A stretch of DNA of 64,000 nt from contig NC_015588.1 in assembly GCF_000215105.1 (NCBI RefSeq), forward strand, positions 1,798,001 to 1,862,000. The letters run 5' to 3'. How positions within the stretch are numbered: the first letter of the stretch is position 1; each line of letters begins with the position of its first letter. A program made the translations under genes and the position numbers. Source of the DNA: Isoptericola variabilis 225 (GTDB lineage Bacteria; Actinomycetota; Actinomycetes; Actinomycetales; Cellulomonadaceae). The notes under the pieces are model-generated. The model saw only the letters and a list, made by a program, of their open reading frames with translations. It did no database searches and had not been told where the DNA came from. Positions 32,943 to 41,189 of the stretch are shown here, one piece after another.

Positions 32943-33532
32943 GCGTACCTCTGCTCGAGCCACGGGTCGCCGTAGGAGTGGTAGCCGTACGTCTCCCAGA
33001 ACCCCGGCTCGTCGACGTCGTGGATCTCCAGTCCGCGCACCCACTTCGCGCTCTTCCAGAAGTACAGGTGCGGGACGAGGAGTCGCGCCGGCCCGCCGTG
33101 CACCGGGTCGAGCGGCTCGCCCTCGTGCTCGTAGGCGATCCACGCCCTGCCGTCGAGCAGGTCCTCGAGCGGCAGGTTCGTCGTGTACCCGCCGTAGGAG
33201 CGGGCGAGCACGAACTCGCCCGTGGTCTCGACGTCGGCCAGCAGCGTGTCGAGGGAGACGCCGCGCCAGCGGGTGTCGAGCTTCGACCACCGGGTCACAC
33301 AGTGGATGTCGACGACGACGTCCTCGGCCGGGAGCGCCATGAGCTCGGCCCACGACCACCGCGCGGCCTCGCCCGCCTCGGTCGTGACCGTCAGCTCCCA
33401 CGTCTCGGTCGGCACGTCCGGCGTCGGGCCGGCCGAGAGCACCGGGAAGTCGTCGGTGAGGAACTGGCCGGGCGGCAGCGGCCGCCCGGGCTCCGGACGG
33501 CGTCCTCCGAACCCACGAGTCACGATGCCCAT
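32939..33532 (-). CDS. Sulfite oxidase-family molybdopterin oxidoreductase
   Basis: 197 residues, the compact catalytic domain of the sulfite oxidase/YedY family. The Mo-ligating Cys is C78 in DIHCVTRW; SYGGYTTNLPLEDLL, DPVHGGPARLLVPHLYFWKSAKWVRG and the C-terminal GFWETYGYH are family motifs. No signal peptide or heme/dimerisation domain is visible, so it is probably cytosolic. ATG at 33532 has a GGAGG Shine-Dalgarno 7 nt upstream; an earlier in-frame ATG at 33553 does not. First gene of an operon with a flavin reductase and a zinc-ribbon protein. The physiological substrate is unknown. Confidence 0.9.
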   Translation of the reverse strand: MGIVTRGFGGRRPEPGRPLPPGQFLTDDFPVLSAGPTPDVPTETWELTVTTEAGEAARWSWAELMALPAEDVVVDIHCVTRWSKLDTRWRGVSLDTLLADVETTGEFVLARSYGGYTTNLPLEDLLDGRAWIAYEHEGEPLDPVHGGPARLLVPHLYFWKSAKWVRGLEIHDVDEPGFWETYGYHSYGDPWLEQRYA

Positions 33533-33677
33533 CGCGCGCCCTCCAGGAGTCACGAGCCGATCCCAGGGTAGGGCCCGCGCTCGCGCGCCGTCTGCCCCTC
33601 GTCCACGACTTCACCTCGTCCGGCGTCGTCCGGCGCCGTCGTGCGGCGCACCTGCTCGGAGGACAGACTGGGTCACC

Positions 33678-34676
33678 ATGGACCCGCTCGAGGCCCTCAC
33701 CGAGATCGCCTTCCTGCTCGAGCGCGAGCGGTCCAGCCGTTTCAAGTCGAAGGCGTTCCGCACCGCGGCCGACGTCGTCGCGGGGCTGAGCGAGGACCAC
33801 CTGCGCGACCCGGCGCGGCTGCGGCGCACGAAGGGCATCGGGCCGTCGACGTTCGCCGTCGTCACCCAGGCGCTCGAGGGCCGCGTGCCCGACTACCTCG
33901 CCGAGCTGCGCCGTCGGGCGGAGTCGGCCGGCACGGGCACGAGCGCGCTGCGCGGGCTGCTGCGCGGCGACCTGCACTGCCACAGCGACTGGTCCGACGG
34001 GACGACGCCGATCGCGACGATGCTCGCGGCCGCCGAGCACCTCGGCCACGAGTACGTCGCCCTGACCGACCACTCCCCGCGCCTGACGGTGGCCCGCGGG
34101 CTGAGCGCCGAGCGCCTGGTCGAGCAGCTCGACGTCGTCGCCACGTTCGCCGGCCGCGACACCCGGCTGCTCACGGGCATCGAGGTCGACATCCTCGAGG
34201 ACGGCGGCCTCGACCAGACCGACGAGCTGCTCGACCGGCTCGACGTCGTCGTGGCCAGCGTCCACTCGGACCTGCGGGCGGACGCCGGGCGGATGACGCG
34301 GCGCATGCTGGCCGCGGTCGCCAACCCGCACGTCGACGTCCTCGGGCACGTCACCGGGCGGCTCGTCGAGGGCTCCCGCGGCCTGCGGCCACCGTCGCAG
34401 CTCGACGCCGAGCGCGTGTTCGCGGCCTGCGCCGAGCACGGCGTCGCCGTGGAGATCAACTCGCGCCCCGAGCGCCAGGACCCGCCCGACGACCTCGTCC
34501 GCGTCGCGCTCGACGCCGGCTGCCTGTTCGCGATCGACAGCGACGCCCACGCGCCGGGACAGCTCGGCTTCATCGACCACGGCGCCGAGCGGGCCGAGCG
34601 CCTCGGCGTGCCCGCCGAGCGGATCGTCACCACCTGGCCCGTGGACCGGCTGCTCGAGTGGACCCGCCGATCGTGA
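33678..34676 (+). CDS. PHP-domain phosphoesterase with PolX-like helix-hairpin-helix N-terminus
   Basis: 332 residues. The N-terminus (about 1-90) is a DNA-polymerase-X-like 8-kDa region with a helix-hairpin-helix (LRRTKGIGPSTFAVV, residues 48-62). From residue 97 it is a PHP domain: H100 and H102 (GDLHCHSDWSDGT), the ALTDHSPRL His, EVDIL Glu, VHSDLR His, GHVTGRL and the final DSDAHAP. The palm domain of family X polymerases is missing, so this is a nuclease/phosphatase-type PHP protein with a DNA-binding head. ATG at 33678. The stop overlaps the lipoprotein gene by 4 nt. Confidence 0.88.
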   Translation: MDPLEALTEIAFLLERERSSRFKSKAFRTAADVVAGLSEDHLRDPARLRRTKGIGPSTFAVVTQALEGRVPDYLAELRRRAESAGTGTSALRGLLRGDLHCHSDWSDGTTPIATMLAAAEHLGHEYVALTDHSPRLTVARGLSAERLVEQLDVVATFAGRDTRLLTGIEVDILEDGGLDQTDELLDRLDVVVASVHSDLRADAGRMTRRMLAAVANPHVDVLGHVTGRLVEGSRGLRPPSQLDAERVFAACAEHGVAVEINSRPERQDPPDDLVRVALDAGCLFAIDSDAHAPGQLGFIDHGAERAERLGVPAERIVTTWPVDRLLEWTRRS

Positions 34677-35194
34677 GCGCCGACCCGGCTCGCAACCCTG
34701 CGTCGCCAGGGGTGTGCTGGGCGCTGGTCGTCGTCGGCGGAGCTGTTCTGGGCGGATGCGCCGGCTCACTCGAGCCCGCGCAGCCCGAGGGCCCCGGCGT
34801 CACCGGGCGCATGATCCTGCTCGACGACACCGGGCTGCCGCCCAGCGCGGACAGCGGCGGTGCGATGCTCGCCGTGCCCGAGGCGTCCCTACGCGTCCTG
34901 TGGCAGGCGGTCGGCACCGAGGCACCCGAGCGCGAGCACGACCTCGCGTACACCCGCTTCGTCCTCGACGCCGGCGACGTCGCCGACCTCGATGCGGCCG
35001 TGGTGCCGGTCGACGACCGTGGGCACTTCCGGATTCCGCGGTCCGGACCGCACCTCCTGTGCCGCATTCCTGACTCGTCCGAGACGGGTCGCGGGGCCAG
35101 GGGGTGCGACCTCGTCGACCTGCCCGAGTCCGGGGCAGTCGAGGCCACCTTCGGCGAAGGTGGGTTCCACGCCGGCGTGGTCGAGCCCGACTGA
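34673..35194 (+). CDS. Putative lipoprotein of unknown function
   Basis: 173 residues from GTG 34673, overlapping the PHP-protein stop (GTGA). The N-terminus has a hydrophobic core ending in lipobox LGGC (C29), so the mature protein is probably membrane-tethered outside. The rest has no recognised domain; strands around RMILLDDTG, LRVLWQAVG, HFRIPRSGPHLLCRI and a closing GGFHAGVVEPD suggest a small beta domain with two cysteines (LLCRI, RGCDL) that could form a disulfide. No function proposed. Confidence 0.65.
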   Translation: MSADPARNPASPGVCWALVVVGGAVLGGCAGSLEPAQPEGPGVTGRMILLDDTGLPPSADSGGAMLAVPEASLRVLWQAVGTEAPEREHDLAYTRFVLDAGDVADLDAAVVPVDDRGHFRIPRSGPHLLCRIPDSSETGRGARGCDLVDLPESGAVEATFGEGGFHAGVVEPD

Positions 35195-35209
35195 TCCGCG
35201 CGTCGAGAC

Positions 35210-36105
35210 TCAGGCGTCGGCGCGGGGGGACGTCGCCGCGCCGGGGATGCGCGGCGCCTCCTCCGTGGCCGCCCACGAGGCGAGCAGGCGCAGCGCGTCC
35301 GCCGACGGCGAGCCCGGCGTCGCGGTGTAGACCGTCATGGTGAGGCCGGGGTCGTCGTCGAGCTCGAGGGACTGGAAGTTCAGCTCCAGCCGTCCCACGA
35401 CGGGGTGCTGGAAGCTCTTCGCGCCCGCGTAGTGCTTGCGCACGTCGTGGGCAGCCCACAGCGTGCGGAACTCCTCGCTGCGCATGGAGAGCTCGCCGAC
35501 GAGCGCCGTCAGGCGCTTGTCGCGCGGGGTGCGGCCCGCCTCCCGGCGCAGGATGGCGACGTTGGTCCACGCGGCGCGGTCCCAGTCGGGGTAGAACTCG
35601 CGCGCCCCGGGATCGAGGAAGATGTGCCGCGAGAAGTTCACGGGCCCGTCGTCCCCCCGGAACATCACGGAGTACATCGCGAGCGCCAGCGGGTTCGCGC
35701 CGACCAGTCCATCCGGTTGTTCACGATGAACGCGGGCGCGGCCGTGACGGCGTCGAGCAGGTACTGGAGCTCCGGCCGCACCGGCGTCTCGCGGGGCGCC
35801 CGGGCAGGGCGGGTGGCCGTGGCGTTCGCCGCGCGGGCGAGGTCGAACAGGTGCTCCCGCTCGGCGCCGTCGAGCATCAGCGCGCCCGCGATCGCGTCGA
35901 GCACGGTGTCCGAGACCCCGCGCAGGTTCCCCCGCTCCAGCCGCGTGAAGTACTCGACGCTCACGCCCGCGAGCCGGGCGACCTCCTCGCGCCGCAGCCC
36001 CGGCACCCGTCGGCGCTCCCCGTACGTCTCGACGCCCGCGTCCTGCGGCGTGACCCGCGCACGGCGCGTCATGAGGAACTCGCGGACCTCCGCACGATCG
36101 TCCAT
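35210..36105 (-). pseudogene. MmyB-type HTH regulator interrupted by a one-base frameshift
   Basis: From ATG 36105 the protein reads MDDRAEVREFLMTRRARV...VPGLRREEVARLAGVSVEYFTRLERGN and continues to FIVNNRMD. There the frame changes near 35703-35707 and homology resumes in the next frame as LVGANPLALAMYSVMFRG, SRHIFLDPGAREFYPDWDR, ...QSLELDDDPGLTMTVYTATPGSPS, ending at 35210. The intact paralogue at 25025 (RNGRLDVLASNALGRALYSPLF) aligns straight across the break. One base (a C in GAC[C]TGGTC) is missing. As written, the product would lose its ligand domain. A consensus error is a serious alternative. Confidence 0.82.
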
Positions 36106-36191
36106 GCGCCCACGCTACGTCCGGACCTGCGGGCGCAGGCAGGTCCCGGCAGAACCCCCCGGGACGACGTCTGGCCGAGGCCTGGACAAAC

Positions 36192-36207
36192 ACGAGCGAT
36201 TGCTCGT
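36192..36207. promoter_or_regulatory. TetR operator upstream of the MMPL exporter
   Basis: ACGAGC-GATT-GCTCGT is a perfect 6+4+6 palindrome 70 bp before the MMPL start codon. The same design, with the same GATT core (ACGAGT-GATT-ACTCGT), lies upstream of the tetR gene at 40186-40201. Identical spacing and core at two promoters strongly indicate a shared repressor. Confidence 0.7.
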
Positions 36208-36225
36208 ACAGTCCCAGCGTGGAAA

Positions 36226-36249
36226 GAACACGACTTGTCGCTCGTGTTC
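36226..36249. promoter_or_regulatory. Second inverted repeat in the MMPL promoter region
   Basis: GAACACGA (36226-36233) and TCGTGTTC (36242-36249) are exact inverted repeats 8 nt apart. They share the ACGA/TCGT ends of the nearby TetR palindrome and may be a secondary site for the same repressor, or a different regulator's site. Confidence 0.4.
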
Positions 36250-36277
36250 AGTCGGCGGCTCGTGGAAGGGGCGGCCT

Positions 36278-38515
36278 GTGATCGGGCGTCTTGTCACTCG
36301 TGTTCCCGTGGTGGTCCTCGTCGTGGCGGGCGTCGTCACGGTGGTCCTGGGTGCGCTGGCGGCAGGAGCCGTCGACGCCCTGTCGCTCAACCGTTACGAG
36401 GCCCCCGGCTCGCAGTCGATCGCGGCACGTGCCGAGCTCGCGGAGCGCTTCGGCACCGGGAGTCCCAACGTCGCGCTGCTGGTCACGGCCACGGACGGCA
36501 CCGTCGACGACGCGGACGTCGACGCCGCGGGTGCCGCGCTGACCGAGGAGCTCTCCCGGCACCCCGGCGTCGGCGACGTGTGGTCGTACTGGAGCGCCGG
36601 GGCGCCCGCGACGTTGGCCAGCGAGGACCGCCGGCACGGCATGGTGCTCGCCTGGGTGCCCGGCGACGCCGACCACGTCCGGTCCGACGTGCTCCCGGAC
36701 CTGGAGCAGGACGTCGTGGCGCCCGCCGACGGCGGCCCGGTCGACGTCCGGCTGGGTGGCGGCGACGAGGTCTTCCGCGTCGTGGCCGAGCAGGCACGGA
36801 CCGACTTCCTGCGCGCCGAGCTCGTCATCGTTCCCCTCGTCGGCGTCCTGCTGTGGGTGGTCTACCGCCGGCTCGCACCCGCGCTCCTCACCCTGGCGGT
36901 CGCCGTGTTCTCGGTGATCGGCACGCTGGGCATCCTGCGCGTCGTCGCCTCGTTCACGGAGATCTCGACGTTCGCGGCCAACATCGCCCTGGTGATGGGC
37001 ATCGGTCTCGGCGTCGACTACTGCCTCTTCGTGACGTACCGGTACCGGGAGGAGCTCGCCGCAGGCATGGCGGTCGGCGCGGCCGTCCGCCGGGCGGTGA
37101 GCCAGGCCGGCCGCACCGTCGCCTTCAGCGGCGCGACGGTCGCCGCGTCCCTCGCCGTGCTGTTCGTCTTCCCGTTCCCGTTCCTCTCCTCGTTCGCCTA
37201 CGCCGGCATCGCGGTGGTGCTCACCGCCGTCGCGGGCGCGGTCGTCGTCCTGCCTGCGGGACTGCGGCTGCTGGGGCACCGTGCCGCCCGGCGGCACGCC
37301 GCTCCGCCCGTCGACGGCGGGTTCTGGTTCCGCGTCGCCACCGGCGTCATGCGCCGCCCCGTCGCGTCGGGTGGTGCCGCACTGCTCCTCCTGGTGCTTC
37401 TCGGAGCGCCCGCCCTGGGCGTGACGTTCGGAGCGCCCGACGACCGCGTGCTCCCGGCGAGCCAGCCCGTGCGAGCGATGTACGACACCGTCCGGGAGGA
37501 GTTCACCACCGAGGACGCCGACGTCGTCCACGTCGTGGCCCCTGCGCTGGAGCCCAGCGACCCGGCCGTCGCCGAGCACGCCGCGCGCCTGTCCGCGGTC
37601 GAGGGTGTCGAACGGGTCGACTCGGCCGCCGGCGCCTTCGTCGACGGCGCGCGGGTCGCCGAAGCCGGGCCGGGCGGCCCGGACCGGTACGCCGCCGACG
37701 ACGGCGGCACGGGGACCTGGTTCGCCGTCCTGCCGACCGGGCAGCGGCTCGCGGCGGACCCCACCGGCCTCGTCGAGGACGTCAGGGCGCTGCCCTCCCC
37801 CGCCGGCGACGTGCTCGTGGGCGGCTACCCCGCGGAGCTGGCCGACTACCGTGACGGGGTCGTCGAACGCCTGCCGCTGGTCGGAGCCCTCATCGTCCTC
37901 GTCACCTTCCTGGTCCTGTTCCTCATGACCGGCTCGGTGGTGGCCCCGCTGAAGGCGTCCGCGCTGAACCTGCTCTCGTTGACGGTGATGTTCGGCGTCC
38001 TGGTGTGGGGCTTCCAGGACGGCGGGCTCGCGGGCGTCCTCGGGTTCACGGCGACAGGGACGATCGAGCCGAGCATCCCGCTGCTGATGTTCTGCATCGC
38101 CTACGGGCTGTCGATGGACTACGAGGTCTTCCTCCTCGCCCGGATCAAGGCCGACTACGACCGCACGGGCGACGTCGTCGGCTCGGTGCCGCGCGGCATC
38201 GCACGCTCGGCGCCGCTGGTCACCGCGGCCGCGCTGATCCTCGCGACGTCCTTCGCGGTGTACGCCACGAGCGACGTGACGTTCCTCCAGCAGCTCGGGA
38301 TCGGGATGGCGCTCGCGGTCCTCGTCGACGCCACCGTCATCCGCGGCGTCCTCCTGCCCGCGACCATGCGCCTCGCGGGCCCGCTCAACTGGTGGGCGCC
38401 CGGCCCGCTGCGGCGGCTGCACGCACGCATCGGCCTCCGTGAAGGAGACGACAGGCCCGCCCGCGCCACCGTCGCGGGAACTTCTCACCGAGACGAGGTC
38501 ATCACCCATGCCTGA
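36278..38515 (+). CDS. MMPL/RND-family exporter
   Basis: 745-residue membrane transporter in two related halves. Each half has one N-terminal TM helix, a large extracellular loop, then a five- or six-helix bundle. The first bundle contains GIGLGVDYCLFVTYRYREEL and the second AYGLSMDYEVFLLARIKADYDRTGD, the paired Asp-Tyr motifs that mark proton-coupled MMPL proteins. Substrates in actinobacteria are lipids, glycolipids or hydrophobic drugs. GTG at 36278 has a GGAAGGGG Shine-Dalgarno. It overlaps the SDR gene by 8 nt. Two palindromes upstream, one shared with the tetR promoter, imply repression by that TetR protein. Confidence 0.9.
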   Translation: MIGRLVTRVPVVVLVVAGVVTVVLGALAAGAVDALSLNRYEAPGSQSIAARAELAERFGTGSPNVALLVTATDGTVDDADVDAAGAALTEELSRHPGVGDVWSYWSAGAPATLASEDRRHGMVLAWVPGDADHVRSDVLPDLEQDVVAPADGGPVDVRLGGGDEVFRVVAEQARTDFLRAELVIVPLVGVLLWVVYRRLAPALLTLAVAVFSVIGTLGILRVVASFTEISTFAANIALVMGIGLGVDYCLFVTYRYREELAAGMAVGAAVRRAVSQAGRTVAFSGATVAASLAVLFVFPFPFLSSFAYAGIAVVLTAVAGAVVVLPAGLRLLGHRAARRHAAPPVDGGFWFRVATGVMRRPVASGGAALLLLVLLGAPALGVTFGAPDDRVLPASQPVRAMYDTVREEFTTEDADVVHVVAPALEPSDPAVAEHAARLSAVEGVERVDSAAGAFVDGARVAEAGPGGPDRYAADDGGTGTWFAVLPTGQRLAADPTGLVEDVRALPSPAGDVLVGGYPAELADYRDGVVERLPLVGALIVLVTFLVLFLMTGSVVAPLKASALNLLSLTVMFGVLVWGFQDGGLAGVLGFTATGTIEPSIPLLMFCIAYGLSMDYEVFLLARIKADYDRTGDVVGSVPRGIARSAPLVTAAALILATSFAVYATSDVTFLQQLGIGMALAVLVDATVIRGVLLPATMRLAGPLNWWAPGPLRRLHARIGLREGDDRPARATVAGTSHRDEVITHA

Positions 38516-39467
38516 CTCGACCGTGGTCATCACCGGAGCGACGTCCGGGCTCGGCCTGCACACCGCACGACGCCTCGCCCAGCGCGGCTGGCACGTCGTC
38601 ATGGGGCACCGCGACGCCGCCCGCGGGGCGGCAGCCGCCGAGGACGTCCGACGCCGGGTCCCCGGCGCCCGGGTCGAGGCGATGCACATCGACCTGGCCG
38701 CGCTGCGGTCGGTCAGCCGCGCGGTCGAGCTGCTCCGCGACGGCGGCGCCCCGCGGCCCCCGTTGCGCGCGATCGTGGCCAACGGCGCGGTCCAGGTCGT
38801 CGACGGCGTCCGGACCTCCGCGGACGGTTACGAGCTGACGTTCGCGACGAACCACCTCGGCCACCACCACCTCGTCACCTCGCTGCTCGACCACCTCGGC
38901 CCGGCTGCGCGCGTCGTGGTGGTCAGCAGCGGCACCCACTGGGGACCTGAGCGGGCGCTGGGCTTCCCCGGGCCGCGCTGGCGCGATCCCGTCGAGCTCG
39001 CCGACCCGCGGCGGGCCGACGCGTCCGCCACCGCCGGCCGCGTGCGGTACGCCACGTCCAAGCTCGCGAACCTTCTCTTCGTCCGTGAGCTCGCACGGCG
39101 ATCCGCCGGCCGGCGGATCGCCGCGAACGCCTTCGACCCCGGGCTCATGCCGGGCACGGCCCTCGCGCGCGACTACGCGCCCGCGGCCCGTGCCGCCTAC
39201 CGGCTCCTCGCCCCGGCCGTGGCCGCGCTCGTCCCCGGCGCCGGGACGGCACGGCGGTCGTCGGCGACGCTGGCCGACATGGTGGACTCCCGCCGCTTCG
39301 AGGGCGTCACCGGGGCGTACGTCGCCGGACGCACGCTCGCGGAGTCGTCACCGCTGTCGCACAGCGCGGACGAGGCACGGCTGCTGTGGGAGGCCTCGCG
39401 TGCGCTCGTCGAGCGTGCTCTCGCCGGCGCCGGCCCGGCCCTGGACGGCGCACCGACCGGGGCCTGA
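38508..39467 (+). CDS. Short-chain dehydrogenase/reductase
   Basis: 319-residue SDR. Cofactor motif TGATSGLGLHTAR (about residues 9-21), then NGAV in place of the usual NNAG, and the catalytic Ser-Tyr-Lys as VVVSSGTH with YATSKLAN. Overall it resembles the protochlorophyllide-reductase-like/retinol dehydrogenase group (FATNHLGHHHLVTSLLD). ATG at 38508 lies inside the end of the exporter gene, so the two are cotranslated and probably act on related molecules: modification and export of a hydrophobic compound. It is convergent with the tetR gene. Confidence 0.9.
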   Translation: MPDSTVVITGATSGLGLHTARRLAQRGWHVVMGHRDAARGAAAAEDVRRRVPGARVEAMHIDLAALRSVSRAVELLRDGGAPRPPLRAIVANGAVQVVDGVRTSADGYELTFATNHLGHHHLVTSLLDHLGPAARVVVVSSGTHWGPERALGFPGPRWRDPVELADPRRADASATAGRVRYATSKLANLLFVRELARRSAGRRIAANAFDPGLMPGTALARDYAPAARAAYRLLAPAVAALVPGAGTARRSSATLADMVDSRRFEGVTGAYVAGRTLAESSPLSHSADEARLLWEASRALVERALAGAGPALDGAPTGA

Positions 39468-39504
39468 TCTCCCCGCGAACGCCACGCGGAGACGGCCGGG
39501 ACCG

Positions 39505-40155
39505 TCAGCGCGCGCCCGCGCGGTCGCCCGGTGCGCCGAGCGCCCCGGCCAGGTAGGAGACCAGCACGAGGCGCAGCTGGGCGTCGTACCAGGCGCGGTC
39601 CTCGTGCTCGGTGCCGGCGGCCAGCGGCATGAGCGCCTTCACGACCTGGACGGTGACGAGGGCGACCCGGCGCACGTCCTGCTCCGGCGTCCCGGGCGAC
39701 CGGACTACGAGCAGGGCGGTGATCCGGTCGAGCATGCCCTGGTGCAACGGCGCGGTGGCCTGCTCCAACGTCTGGGGCATGCCCGTGCGGGCGAACAGCG
39801 CCTTGAACGCCCGATGGCTGCGGTTGAACTCGACGAGCGGGGTGAGGACCGTGTCGACGAGCGCGTCCAGGGGAAGGGCGGCGAGGTCGTCGCCCTCGAG
39901 CGCCGCGGTGTGCGCGGACGACAGCTCGCTGACGTATCGCTCGGTCAGGGCGCGCACGATGGCGTCCTTGTTCGCGAAGAACTGGTAGAGGGAGCCCGGC
40001 GAGATCCCGGCCCTCGCCGCGATCGCGTTCGTCGTCACCGACTCGTACCCGTTCTCGGCGAACAGCTCCGCGGCCGCGTCGATGATCTGGGCGATGCGCC
40101 GCTCGCCGCGCGCCTGGCGCTTGGGCGCCCGTCGGTCCGCCCCGTCGTCGGCCAT
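39505..40155 (-). CDS. TetR-family repressor of the MMPL-SDR operon
   Basis: 216 residues. N-terminal HTH region: RIAQIIDAAAELFAENGYESVTTNAIAARAGISPGSLYQFFANKDAIVRAL. The C-terminal ligand domain (about 85-210) is typical of TetR_C-type drug or lipid sensors (VEFNRSHRAFKALFARTGMP). ATG at 40155. A 16-bp palindrome 31 bp upstream (40186-40201) matches one in front of the MMPL exporter, so it very likely represses itself and the exporter-SDR operon and is released by the exporter's substrate. Confidence 0.9.
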   Translation of the reverse strand: MADDGADRRAPKRQARGERRIAQIIDAAAELFAENGYESVTTNAIAARAGISPGSLYQFFANKDAIVRALTERYVSELSSAHTAALEGDDLAALPLDALVDTVLTPLVEFNRSHRAFKALFARTGMPQTLEQATAPLHQGMLDRITALLVVRSPGTPEQDVRRVALVTVQVVKALMPLAAGTEHEDRAWYDAQLRLVLVSYLAGALGAPGDRAGAR

Positions 40156-40185
40156 CTCTGCATCCACCTCTTCCTCGTCGACAAC

Positions 40186-40201
40186 ACGAGTGATTACTCG
40201 T
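40186..40201. promoter_or_regulatory. TetR autoregulatory operator
   Basis: ACGAGT-GATT-ACTCGT, perfect 6+4+6 palindrome 31 bp upstream of the tetR start, nearly identical to the site at 36192-36207 (two compensating base changes that keep the symmetry). Confidence 0.7.
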
Positions 40202-40482
40202 ATTCTGATTTTCCCGAGCACTCGCTCGCATCCAGCACCGTACCCGACCCGCAGCGCCTGGCCCTGTACAAGAGCACCTGTCCGTCCTCGGCCTGCACCA
40301 GGTCGCGACGCGCGCGTGACCAGCACCGGCCGCTGATCATCGGCCCGTGGTGGCGGCCTCGGGTCGACGTCCCGGCGGCCGGAGGTGATTCCCGGGAAGG
40401 CCCGGGAACGAGTGCTCCTGTGCACGGGAAGCCGGGAGCTGCAGCGTGGAGCGTGCCCGCATCCCGATCGAGGAGGTACGTG
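40202..40482. other. Intergenic region between tetR and the membrane protein at 40483
   Basis: Together with the tetR promoter this makes a 327-bp gap, the longest in the window without a gene. It is less GC-rich near 40201-40215 (TATTCTGATTTT), consistent with the tetR promoter. The only other structure seen is the palindrome at 40389-40408. No convincing coding frame or RNA gene was found. Confidence 0.5.
40389..40408. promoter_or_regulatory. Perfect palindrome upstream of the membrane protein gene
   Basis: TTCCCGGG-AAGG-CCCGGGAA, 8+4+8 exact inverted repeat, 75 bp before the ATG at 40483. Size and position suit an operator for a dimeric regulator. It could also form a leader hairpin if transcription starts upstream. 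Confidence 0.4.
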
Positions 40483-41124
40483 ATGTCCAGCCCCTCAACG
40501 CCCGCACCCACGTCGACGGCCACGCCTCCCGCGCCCGCCCGTCACGCCGCCACCAGCGCCCGCCGAGCCCTCGTCGCGCTCGCCGGGGCCGGCGGTCTGC
40601 TCGCCGTGAACGGCCTCACCCTCGGGCCTCGGATGATGTTCGACCCGCGGCCGTACTCCGAGATCGCCGGGACCGGCGCTCATCTCGTGCACTACGTCGT
40701 CTGGACGGTCGCCCTGGTCGCCCTCAGCCAGATCTATCCTCGGCTCGCGGACGTGCGCGGCACCGCCGGACGGACGCTGCCCGCGCCCGTCCTCGTGCTG
40801 GCGGGGGCCGCGGCGGCCCTCGATGCGTGCGCCCGCTTCGTGCTGGCCTTCGTCAACCCGTTCCTGGTGACGCACGCCCCCGAGCTGCTCGACACTCCGC
40901 CGGACGCCGTCCTGCTCGTGCCCACGCTCGGGGCCGGTGTCCTCGCCATGGTGGCGACCGTGGCCTTCGGCGTGGCGGCGTGGCGACGTCGCGTCTTCCC
41001 GCGCGCCGCCGTCGTGCTGCTGGTGGTCGGTGCGGTCGCGATCCCCGCGGTCGGGCCGCTCTCCAACGTGCTCGTCGGCTCGGGGCTCGTGTGGGCGGCG
41101 CTCGCCGCGCTGCGCAGGCGGTGA
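40483..41124 (+). CDS. Multi-TM membrane protein of unknown function
   Basis: 213 residues. After a 25-residue Pro/Thr/Ala-rich cytoplasmic start it has about five or six hydrophobic segments (ALVALAGAGGLLAVNGLTLG, HLVHYVVWTVALVALSQIY, APVLVLAGAAAALDACARFVLAF, VLLVPTLGAGVLAMVATVAFGVAAW, AAVVLLVVGAVAIPAVGPL). No recognised family motif. ATG at 40483 follows a strong AGGAGG at 40471-40476. The sensor kinase gene starts 65 nt after its stop, so it may be part of the same unit. Confidence 0.7.
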   Translation: MSSPSTPAPTSTATPPAPARHAATSARRALVALAGAGGLLAVNGLTLGPRMMFDPRPYSEIAGTGAHLVHYVVWTVALVALSQIYPRLADVRGTAGRTLPAPVLVLAGAAAALDACARFVLAFVNPFLVTHAPELLDTPPDAVLLVPTLGAGVLAMVATVAFGVAAWRRRVFPRAAVVLLVVGAVAIPAVGPLSNVLVGSGLVWAALAALRRR

Positions 41125-41189
41125 GCGGAACAGGTGAAATCCGTCGGCCACCCCGCCCGGGCGCCCGAGCCGACACTACCGTTACGCCC

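Noticed and set aside
35405..36277. Upstream extension of the MMPL exporter
   Set aside because: It runs antisense to the MmyB-type regulator and across the operator palindromes; the Shine-Dalgarno supports GTG 36278.
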